Below are positions 1 to 5,221 of a stretch of DNA of 5,221 nucleotides, piece after piece. The position numbers were made by a program, and so were the translations under genes. The notes below the pieces were generated by a model, which saw nothing but the letters and a program-made list of their open reading frames with translations, ran no database searches and had not been told where the DNA came from. Every line of letters begins with the position of its first letter. Position 1 is the first letter of the stretch. Origin of the DNA: an uncultured bacterium (GTDB lineage Bacteria > Desulfobacterota > Desulfobulbia > Desulfobulbales > Desulfobulbaceae); the NCBI GenBank assembly GCA_903842475.1, contig CAIMMA010000424.1, forward strand, positions 1 to 5,221, given 5' to 3'.

Positions 1-1
1 C

Positions 2-556
2 GGAGTGGACCGCAGCCTCTGGCGCCTGACCGTTGCCGGCGGACTCGACTTTGATCCAGCCCACACCGCCGAGATCCGGCAACGCATCCAGCAGCTGGGT
101 CTGGCCGGTTCGGTCCGCCTGATCGGCCCTTGCGATGACGAAACCCTGATCGAGCTGCTGAGCGCCAGCCATATTTTCTGCATGCCGTATGCCTACGAGG
201 GTTTCGGCATTGCCATGCTGGAAGCCATGGCCTTTGGCCTGCCGGCCATCGGCAGCCGGGCAGGGGCCGCCGCCGAAACCATCAGCCATGGGGACAACGG
301 GTTCCTGCTGGCCCCTGACGACCTGGCCGGGCTGGAGCCGCTGCTGGTGCACCTGCAGCATGATCGCGAAGCATTGTTCCGCCTCTCCCTGGCCGCCCGC
401 GCGACCTATGCGGCTTGCCCCGGTTGGCAAGACAGCATTGCCGCCATTCATGGCTTTCTGCAATCGATGCCCGGCGGACCAGACCGAGGGGAAATCGTCG
501 AACTGAGCCGATCGGCGGCAACCGCAGCACCAAGGGATGCCAGTGCCACCAAATAA
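2..556 (+). CDS. GT4-family glycosyltransferase, C-terminal half (5' partial)
   Basis: This is the C-terminal nucleotide-sugar-binding domain (Glycos_transf_1 type) of a GT-B-fold, retaining glycosyltransferase. It would transfer a sugar from an NDP-sugar donor, probably in the cytoplasm. The frame is open to the left edge. The GTG at 5 is more likely an internal valine than a start, because family members have 350-400 residues and only about 185 codons are here. Numbering from that GTG, residues 8-13 (LTVAGG) and 36-41 (SVRLIG) are the typical beta-strands. The stretch EGFGIAMLE (65-73) is the E-x7-E motif, with E65 and E73 expected to contact the donor. It is followed by AMAFGLPAIGS and GDNGFLLAPDD (96-106). 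The last 25-30 residues are low-complexity and unlikely to be catalytic. The 3' end overlaps the methyltransferase start. Acceptor and sugar cannot be read from this half. Confidence 0.9.
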   Translation, partial: GVDRSLWRLTVAGGLDFDPAHTAEIRQRIQQLGLAGSVRLIGPCDDETLIELLSASHIFCMPYAYEGFGIAMLEAMAFGLPAIGSRAGAAAETISHGDNGFLLAPDDLAGLEPLLVHLQHDREALFRLSLAARATYAACPGWQDSIAAIHGFLQSMPGGPDRGEIVELSRSAATAAPRDASATK

Positions 557-1517
557 TTGCACCGACAGCCCAAGGCCTGCGCCCACTGCCGCGGAAAACG
601 GAGCAAGCTTTGACCCCGGCTATCTTGCCGCCAAGAAATCCATTGATGACCGGGCGCTGAATCGACTGGTCTGGGCCGAGCTCTGCCAGGCGCTGCCGCA
701 GACCACCGCAGTAAAACCTGCAAATATTATGGAGATCGGCGCCGGGATCGGCACCATGCTGACACGAATGGTCGACTGGGGCTTGCTGACCGGACCGGTG
801 ACCTATCTGGCGACCGACCGCGATGCAGTCCACCTTCGGCAGGCCCGCCACCACCTTGCCGCCTGGGCGGATGGCCATGGCTATTCGTGGTACTGGTCAG
901 GCGATCAACGCGGCCTGCTGGTCACCGCCCACGCAGAGATCTCCCTGGTGCTTGAACAAGCCTGTGCCGAGGAACTGGCCCTTCGCACCGAGACCACGGG
1001 CACCTTGCATCTGCTCATCGCCCATGCCGTGCTCGACCTGATCAATCTCGCGGCGGTGCTGCCGGGGCTCCTGGCGCAGTTGACCCCCAACGGCCTGGCC
1101 TATCTCACCTGCAATTTCGACGGCTCCACCCTCTTCCTCCCCGAATACCCCGGCGGAATGGAACAGGAAATACTGGGGCGATATCACGCCTCCATGGAGA
1201 CGCGGCTGACCGGGGCAAGCCATACCGGCCGTCGACTGCTGCATTTCCTGCAGCGTCCGGGCCTGGAACTCCTGGCCGCAGGCAGTTCGGACTGGGTCGT
1301 CCATGCCCGGAACGAGGCGTATTCAGCTGACGAGTCGTTGTTTCTCCACGCCATGATCGCCACGGTGGAACAAGAGCTTACCGGCAAAAGCGGCCCCGCG
1401 CCAGCGGGCCTGGCCACCTGGGCGCGCACCCGGCACCGGCAGATCGAGGCGGGCACCTTGTCGCTTCTGGTCCGCAACCTTGATTTTCTCGCCCGTCGCC
1501 GGCCGCCGCTGCCATGA
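537..1517 (+). CDS. Class I SAM-dependent methyltransferase
   Basis: A soluble protein of up to 326 aa. A Rossmann-type SAM-binding core starts with motif I, IMEIGAGIGT (64-73). The acidic D94 or D96 in YLATDRD ends the second strand, and HAVLDLI (163-169) sits at the motif IV position. The C-terminal half carries blocks I recognise from a specific methyltransferase family: NFDGSTLF (193-200), YHASMETR (216-223), TGRRLLHFL (230-238), AAGSSDWVVH (247-256), a DE..FL helix (265-270) and RQIEAG (301-306). These presumably form the substrate site, and the substrate is unknown. The start is uncertain. ATG 537 has AAGGG (532-536) directly against it, whereas in-frame GTG 543 has the same AAGGG at a 6-nt spacing and may be the true start. 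The gene overlaps the glycosyltransferase by 14-20 nt and the next gene by 4 nt (ATGA), so the three are probably co-translated. Methyltransferase assignment is firm; O- versus N- or C-methylation is not decidable. Confidence 0.88.
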   Translation: MPVPPNNCTDSPRPAPTAAENGASFDPGYLAAKKSIDDRALNRLVWAELCQALPQTTAVKPANIMEIGAGIGTMLTRMVDWGLLTGPVTYLATDRDAVHLRQARHHLAAWADGHGYSWYWSGDQRGLLVTAHAEISLVLEQACAEELALRTETTGTLHLLIAHAVLDLINLAAVLPGLLAQLTPNGLAYLTCNFDGSTLFLPEYPGGMEQEILGRYHASMETRLTGASHTGRRLLHFLQRPGLELLAAGSSDWVVHARNEAYSADESLFLHAMIATVEQELTGKSGPAPAGLATWARTRHRQIEAGTLSLLVRNLDFLARRRPPLP

Positions 1518-3115
1518 CCCTCGGCAATCGCGCCTGGACCTCATTCCTGGCCCTGGCTGCGGCCTTCGGCATACTCAGCGTTCTGCTGAATTTCCAATAT
1601 CCAGCCGACCCTCTTGTTTCCTGGTCCCTGCTCCTGCCGTCCCCGGATGTCTGGCTCCTGCTGCTCCCCTTGACGCTGGCGGCCTGCCGGGGGCAACGCT
1701 GCCTGCTCTGGACCGCACTGCCGATATGGGCGCTCTTCCTTGTTCTGCGCCTGATTCGGATCGGCGACACCGTCGTACCCATGTACCTTGACCGTCCCTT
1801 CAACCTCTACATCGATTCCGGCTACCTGTACGGACTCTACGACCTGCTCAAAACCTCCGCGCCCCAGGGGGATTTCCTCCTGCTGGCCGCGGGTGCGACC
1901 CTGGCCACCTTGGGGATTTGCACCGTCAGCTGGCTGGCCTGGCTATGGGCTGCCAAGGCGCTGACTGACCATCGGGTCCGGGCTCCGTTTCTGGGGGTAT
2001 CGGGCCTGGTCGTGGGCGCGGCGCTGGTCTGGGGATGGCAGCCCGCCAAGCCGCTGGCCCTAATTCGCCTGGGGGAGGAGATTCGCTCAATCCAATGGCA
2101 GATCGAACAGCAGCAGGCTTTTGCCGCCCGACTGGCGCAGACCGCCCAGGAGCGATCGGCCGGCCCTGCCGCCTCCCTCAACGGTCTGGGCGGGGCAGAT
2201 GTGCTGCTGTTTATCATCGAATCCTATGGTCGGGTGGTCTTCAGCCAGCCCCAGTACCGGCAGGTGATGGCGTCGACCATGGACAACTTTGGCAAAGTGC
2301 TTGGCCAGCATGGCTTCGAGGCGGTGTCTTCCTATCTGGTGTCGTCCACCTACGGGGGTGAATCCTGGCTGGCCCACGGCACCTTGGAGTCCGGGGTACG
2401 GGTGGGGAATGACCTTGAGGAGACCGCGCTGCTCCATTCCTCCCTGGAACCCATGGCGGCGATTTTCGGCAAAAACGGATATCGCACCGTCTCGGTCATG
2501 CCGGGCACCCGGTTTATCTTTCCGCAAGGAGCCTATTTCGGCTACGAACAGGACTATTACGCCTGGCATTTCGAGTACCAAGGCCCCCCTTTCGGCTGGG
2601 CGCCCATGCCTGACCAATTCGTGCTCGACTGGGTACGACGCCGCGAATTCATCGCCCCCCAAAAACCAGTGTTCGCCCGCTACGCCCTGATCAGCAGTCA
2701 TGCCTCGTACAATATTCAACCCCCGTATATCGCGGAATGGGAAACGATCGGCGATGGCAGCCTCTATAAGACGCGCGAACCCGTCTTGTTTCCCACAGAG
2801 TGGTCGAATCTCAAAAATGCGGGCGAGGCCTACCTACGCTCGCTCCACTATGAATTTGACATCCTCGGGGACTATCTCGCCCAGTATGTTACCCGAGACA
2901 CCCTCATTATCATCCTGGGCGATCATCAACCCAATCTGCAGCTCACCGGCCCGGGGGAGCCTTGGTCGGTGCCGGTACATATCATCAGCCGCAATCCCCG
3001 CTTATTGGCCCCGTTCCACAAACGGGGCTACACCCCCGGCCTCTTGCCTGCGCAACCCCTGCCCCATGCCGGAATGGAGACCTTCCTCCCGGAATTCCTG
3101 CAGGATTTCAGATAA
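1514..3115 (+). CDS. Membrane-anchored sulfatase-like hydrolase/transferase (alkaline phosphatase superfamily)
   Basis: A 533-aa protein with an N-terminal membrane part and a periplasmic catalytic domain, the layout of LtaS, OpgB and EptA-type phospho-group transferases. Hydrophobic segments lie near residues 8-26, 44-60, 64-82, 119-146 and 157-176. A charged, glutamine-rich linker (about 187-220) leads to the catalytic domain. Expected metal and active-site residues are visible: E236 in LLFIIESYG, T279 in SSTYGGESW as the probable nucleophile, H396 in LISSHASY, and D470-H471 in IILGDHQP. There is no C/S-x-P-x-R formylglycine motif, so it is not a classical sulfatase. Transfer or hydrolysis of a phosphoglycerol, phosphoethanolamine or similar group on an envelope glycan or lipid is more likely. 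The end (GMETFLPEFLQDF) is family-like and the gene looks intact. ATG 1514 overlaps the preceding TGA and has no Shine-Dalgarno sequence, so translation is probably coupled. The exact substrate is unknown. Confidence 0.85.
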   Translation: MTLGNRAWTSFLALAAAFGILSVLLNFQYPADPLVSWSLLLPSPDVWLLLLPLTLAACRGQRCLLWTALPIWALFLVLRLIRIGDTVVPMYLDRPFNLYIDSGYLYGLYDLLKTSAPQGDFLLLAAGATLATLGICTVSWLAWLWAAKALTDHRVRAPFLGVSGLVVGAALVWGWQPAKPLALIRLGEEIRSIQWQIEQQQAFAARLAQTAQERSAGPAASLNGLGGADVLLFIIESYGRVVFSQPQYRQVMASTMDNFGKVLGQHGFEAVSSYLVSSTYGGESWLAHGTLESGVRVGNDLEETALLHSSLEPMAAIFGKNGYRTVSVMPGTRFIFPQGAYFGYEQDYYAWHFEYQGPPFGWAPMPDQFVLDWVRRREFIAPQKPVFARYALISSHASYNIQPPYIAEWETIGDGSLYKTREPVLFPTEWSNLKNAGEAYLRSLHYEFDILGDYLAQYVTRDTLIIILGDHQPNLQLTGPGEPWSVPVHIISRNPRLLAPFHKRGYTPGLLPAQPLPHAGMETFLPEFLQDFR

Positions 3116-3228
3116 ATATTCTGACCACAACATTGAAAAAAATTCGTAACCAATCACAGGTTGTCGGCCGGCGGCAAAAGGAAGGCAGGGATACCCGGGC
3201 AGCTGCAAGACTCTTTTTGGGAACCATC

Positions 3229-3234
3229 TAAGGG
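3229..3234 (+). promoter_or_regulatory. Ribosome binding site of the 31-codon ORF
   Basis: TAAGGG lies 6 nt before ATG 3241, a normal Shine-Dalgarno spacing. Its TAA is also the in-frame stop that closes this reading frame upstream, so the small ORF cannot extend further 5' than about 3232. This fixes it as an independent short gene and not the tail of a longer one. Confidence 0.5.
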
Positions 3235-3240
3235 TTGCTG

Positions 3241-3336
3241 ATGCAGTCCCTGTTACCCGGAGACATCCAGCGCATTCGCACCGAGGCTCCTGGTGTTTTC
3301 ATCATTTACCGACACGGGATACGAGGTGAAAAATGA
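3241..3336 (+). CDS. Small ORF (31 aa) translationally coupled to the exporter adaptor gene
   Basis: ATG 3241 opens a 31-codon frame ending at TGA 3334-3336, which overlaps the adaptor's ATG (3333-3335) as ATGA. It has a well-spaced TAAGGG. The peptide begins MQSLLPGD, has a short hydrophobic run (GVFIIY, residues 18-23) and a basic end (RHGIRGEK). It has no transmembrane segment, signal peptide or Cys/His cluster, and I do not recognise a family. The ATGA junction matches the one joining adaptor and permease, which suggests it is the first cistron of the exporter operon. Possible roles are a leader ORF that controls adaptor translation through coupling (the adaptor's own Shine-Dalgarno lies inside it) or a genuine small protein. 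Chance is also possible, because 31 open codons in moderately GC-rich DNA are not rare. What raises it above noise is the combination of a good ribosome binding site and an exact overlap. Confidence 0.5.
   Translation: MQSLLPGDIQRIRTEAPGVFIIYRHGIRGEK
3323..3329 (+). promoter_or_regulatory. Strong Shine-Dalgarno for the adaptor gene
   Basis: GAGGTGA is a seven-base match to the anti-Shine-Dalgarno complement (AAGGAGGTGA) and ends 3 nt before ATG 3333. It supports that start. It lies within the last codons of the 31-aa ORF, so ribosomes finishing that ORF would sweep over it. It is by far the strongest site in the window, in contrast to the genes starting at 1514 and 4526, which have none. Confidence 0.7.
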
Positions 3337-4529
3337 AGCAATTCCTTTCGACCCATGGCAGAACCATGATGCTGGCAGGTATCCTGCTGCCTTTGTTTGG
3401 CCTGTTTGCCTATGTTACCATGCGTTCCGGACCTCTTGCTCCCATACCCGTTACCCTGATGACCGTTGAACGCAGAGAAATCACCCCCTCTCTTTTTGGC
3501 ATCGGCACCGTCGAAGCACGCTATACGCATAAAATCGGACCGACATTAACCGGTCGGCTTAAGCAGGTAGATGTGCAGCCTGGTGACCAGGTTAAAATCG
3601 GTCAGATACTCGGTGCAATGGATCCGGTTGATTTTGATGACCGAATCAACGCCCAAGAAGCTGCGCTAAAACGTGCTGAAGCCAATCTTATTGCAGCTGA
3701 AGCACAGATTGAGGAAGCCAGTGCCCGCAAGAATTTTGCGGGATCACAAGTGAAACGCTATGACCAACTTCTTGCTGTCCATTCCGGAAGCAAAGAAGTT
3801 GCGGAGACCAAACGACAGGAGTTGGATATTACCCGTGCCGCTTCGTCTGCAGCCCAAGCCAATTTGGAAGTCTCCCATCAGGAAGTCATTCGACTGCGGG
3901 CGGAGCGCGAAGGATTAGTCCGGCAGCGCGAAAATTTGCGCTTAGTGTCGCCGGTCGATGGGTTCATCTCCCGCCGCGATGTTGATCACGGCAGCACTGT
4001 GGTTCCGGGACAATCGGTGGTGGAGGTCGTGGAACCCGGCAGCATCTGGATCCACGTCCGTTTCGATCAGCAGCGGGCTGTGGGGCTTCGTGCGCAGTTA
4101 CCCGCACAGATCGTCTTGCGTTCCCATGGGACGGAACCGTTAGCCGGCCAGGTCGTTCGCATCGAACCAGTGGCCGACTCCGTGACCGAGGAAGTGCTGG
4201 CAAAGGTGGCATTCCAGCAGCTGCCAACAGTGCTGCCGCCCATCGGTGCATTGACGGAAGTCACGGTCGAACTCGCGGCGCAGCAATCAATGCCGGTTGT
4301 CCTCAATGCCTGTTTGCAGCGTGTCGATGGCCAGCTTGGCGTATGGATTGTTCAAGACGATCACTTGTCTTTTTCGCCCGTTACAATCGGCGCATCCGAC
4401 CTCGAGGGCCGCGTACAGATCCTTAAGGGGCTCGAAGGTGGCGAACGCGTCGTTTCCTACAGTCGGAAAGCATTGCATGCCAAGAGCCGGATCAAAGTTG
4501 TTGATCGCATCATTGGTCAATCGCCATGA
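3333..4529 (+). CDS. HlyD/MacA/DevB-type periplasmic adaptor subunit of an ABC exporter
   Basis: A 398-aa membrane fusion protein that would link an inner-membrane ABC transporter to an outer-membrane TolC-like channel. After a short basic start there is one N-terminal membrane anchor (about 11-30) with no lipobox cysteine. The first lipoyl half is about 66-98 (GRLKQVDVQPGDQVKIGQIL). A long alanine/glutamate-rich coiled-coil hairpin spans about 102-203. The second lipoyl half is about 204-235 (SPVDGFISRRDVDHGSTVVP). Beta-barrel and membrane-proximal domains follow to the end. At the hairpin tip, R142, L146/L147, S153 and E158 align in spacing with the RLSD motif that docks AcrA/MacA onto TolC, with E replacing the final D. 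The partner is the permease at 4526, joined by an ATGA overlap, which favours an ABC (MacAB- or DevBCA-like) system over an RND pump. Length is normal and the gene is intact. Cargo is unknown. Confidence 0.9.
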   Translation: MKQFLSTHGRTMMLAGILLPLFGLFAYVTMRSGPLAPIPVTLMTVERREITPSLFGIGTVEARYTHKIGPTLTGRLKQVDVQPGDQVKIGQILGAMDPVDFDDRINAQEAALKRAEANLIAAEAQIEEASARKNFAGSQVKRYDQLLAVHSGSKEVAETKRQELDITRAASSAAQANLEVSHQEVIRLRAEREGLVRQRENLRLVSPVDGFISRRDVDHGSTVVPGQSVVEVVEPGSIWIHVRFDQQRAVGLRAQLPAQIVLRSHGTEPLAGQVVRIEPVADSVTEEVLAKVAFQQLPTVLPPIGALTEVTVELAAQQSMPVVLNACLQRVDGQLGVWIVQDDHLSFSPVTIGASDLEGRVQILKGLEGGERVVSYSRKALHAKSRIKVVDRIIGQSP

Positions 4530-5221
4530 TCAGCTTGGCCGGCCGCGACATCCTGCATGCATGGGGCAAGTTCGTCTTCACTGGCATCGGGCTGGGATTG
4601 CTGATCGGCGTCACCCTGACCATGGCCGGCGTCTATCGGGGCATGGTTGACGATGCCCACGTCCTGCTTGACAACAGCGGCGCCGATTTATGGGTGGTGC
4701 AACAGGATACCTTGGGACCCTACGCTGAATCGTCGAGCATCTACGACGATACCTATCGTGGCATTCTCGGCATGACCGGAGTCGTTCGAGCCGCCAATGT
4801 CACCTATCTGACCATGCAAGTGCGCCAAACGGGAATTGCAGTCCAACGGGATGTGCGGGCCATGGTGGTTGGCATCACTCCGGATGGACCGGGCCATCCC
4901 GGACAGCCAGGTTACCTGGTGGCTGGGCGGCACATCACCCGGGGGCATTACGAAGCCGTGGCTGATATTGTCACCGGTTTTGCCTTGGGCGATCGCATTC
5001 AAATCCGCCGCAACCTCTTCACGGTTGTCGGATTGACCAGACGCATGGTGTCTTCGGGGGGCGATCCCATGGTTTTCATTCCGCTCAAGGACGCTCAAGA
5101 AGCGCAATTCCTCAAAGATAACGATGCCATTGTCCGGCAGCGCGCCCGCACCGCAGAGAACCAGGAGATCAATCGTCCCGGCGTTCCAGGTTTGCTCGAT
5201 GCTCTCATCGCCTCACAAAGC
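4526..5221 (+). CDS. ABC transporter permease, FtsX/MacB/DevC type (3' partial)
   Basis: The frame is open from ATG 4526 to the window end (232 codons, last complete codon at 5219-5221). The encoded protein starts with a short amphipathic stretch (MISLAGRDILHAWGK), then one transmembrane helix at about 16-38. A large periplasmic domain of the MacB_PCD type follows: GADLWVVQ (52-59), an AMVVGI strand (112-117), GRHITRGHYEAVAD (134-147), GFALGDRIQIRRNLFTVVGL (151-170) and SSGGDPMVFIPL (176-187). The three C-terminal helices of the FtsX domain, expected in a protein of about 380-400 aa, lie beyond the window. The LKDAQ segment after the GGDP block resembles DevC-like permeases more than E. coli MacB, and no N-terminal ATPase domain is fused, so a separate ATP-binding gene is expected next. 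The start overlaps the adaptor stop by 4 nt with no clear Shine-Dalgarno. Confidence 0.88.
   Translation, partial: MISLAGRDILHAWGKFVFTGIGLGLLIGVTLTMAGVYRGMVDDAHVLLDNSGADLWVVQQDTLGPYAESSSIYDDTYRGILGMTGVVRAANVTYLTMQVRQTGIAVQRDVRAMVVGITPDGPGHPGQPGYLVAGRHITRGHYEAVADIVTGFALGDRIQIRRNLFTVVGLTRRMVSSGGDPMVFIPLKDAQEAQFLKDNDAIVRQRARTAENQEINRPGVPGLLDALIASQS

Noticed and set aside
5..7. GTG at 5 as the true start of the glycosyltransferase
   Set aside because: The frame is open to the left edge and the encoded part begins midway through a GT-B fold, so the gene almost certainly starts upstream of the window.
282..878. Antisense open frame of about 198 codons
   Set aside because: It lies opposite the glycosyltransferase and methyltransferase genes, straddles their junction, and its arginine/proline/glycine-rich translation shows no family motif. 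This is typical of the complement of GC-rich coding DNA.
2087..2719. Antisense open frame of about 210 codons
   Set aside because: It is fully inside the catalytic domain of the sulfatase-like gene, whose frame carries all metal-site motifs. The antisense translation has no recognisable domain.
2700..3149. Sense-strand open frame in another phase over the 3' end of the sulfatase-like gene
   Set aside because: It is serine/arginine/proline-rich and out of phase with the motif-bearing frame, with no ribosome binding site. It is a shadow frame.
3133..3161. TTGAAA as a -35 box
   Set aside because: The sequence 17 nt downstream (ACAGGT) is not a credible -10 element.
3161..3177. Stem-loop TTGTCG-loop-CGGCAA as a terminator for the upstream operon
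   Set aside because: The stem has only 6 bp including one G:T pair and is followed by AAGGAAGG, not a T-tract, so it does not look like an intrinsic terminator on this strand.
3173..3186. GG-N10-GC spacing resembling a sigma-54 promoter
   Set aside because: Only the invariant dinucleotides match. The flanking bases do not fit TGGCAC-N5-TTGC, and such spacing occurs often by chance in GC-rich DNA.
3199..3206. GCAGCTGC palindrome followed by a T5 run at 3213-3217
   Set aside because: An 8-bp perfect palindrome cannot form a useful hairpin loop, and the T-run is not adjacent. A protein-binding site is possible but has no further support.

Overview
The window is about 5.2 kb of compact, fully co-directional (+ strand) bacterial DNA with no sign of mobile elements, RNA genes or CRISPR. 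The moderately high G+C (about 60-70% in lines I counted in the first 3 kb), the tight start/stop overlaps, and the presence of a periplasmic adaptor protein point to a Gram-negative, outer-membrane-bearing bacterium. A proteobacterial or Desulfobacterota-type host is plausible, but the sequence alone does not fix the taxon.

Region 1 (2-3115) is a translationally coupled three-gene run: the C-terminal half of a GT4 glycosyltransferase (5' end outside the window), a class I SAM-dependent methyltransferase with a distinctive conserved C-terminal half, and a membrane-anchored alkaline-phosphatase-superfamily enzyme annotated in databases as 'sulfatase-like'. The genes overlap by 14-20 nt and 4 nt. 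The likely common theme is building and decorating a glycosylated, methylated molecule at the cell envelope. From memory, this methyltransferase type recurs next to GT4 glycosyltransferases, 6-pyruvoyl-tetrahydropterin-synthase-like proteins, zinc-type dehydrogenases and GTP-cyclohydrolase-II/creatininase-like proteins, in a neighbourhood whose product I do not know to be characterised. The upstream flank would decide whether this is its 3' end.

Region 2 (3116-3332) is a 217-nt gap without a convincing terminator or promoter. Its second half is an unannotated 31-codon ORF (3241-3336) with a well-placed ribosome binding site and an ATGA overlap with the next gene. It is the most overlooked item in the window.

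Region 3 (3333-5221) is the start of an exporter operon: a HlyD/MacA/DevB-type periplasmic adaptor with a recognisable TolC-docking hairpin motif (in an R-L-S-E variant), then an FtsX/MacB/DevC-type ABC permease joined by a 4-nt overlap and cut by the window end. The ATPase and perhaps an outer-membrane channel should lie just downstream. Whether regions 1 and 3 act together (export of the envelope molecule made by region 1) is inference from adjacency only.
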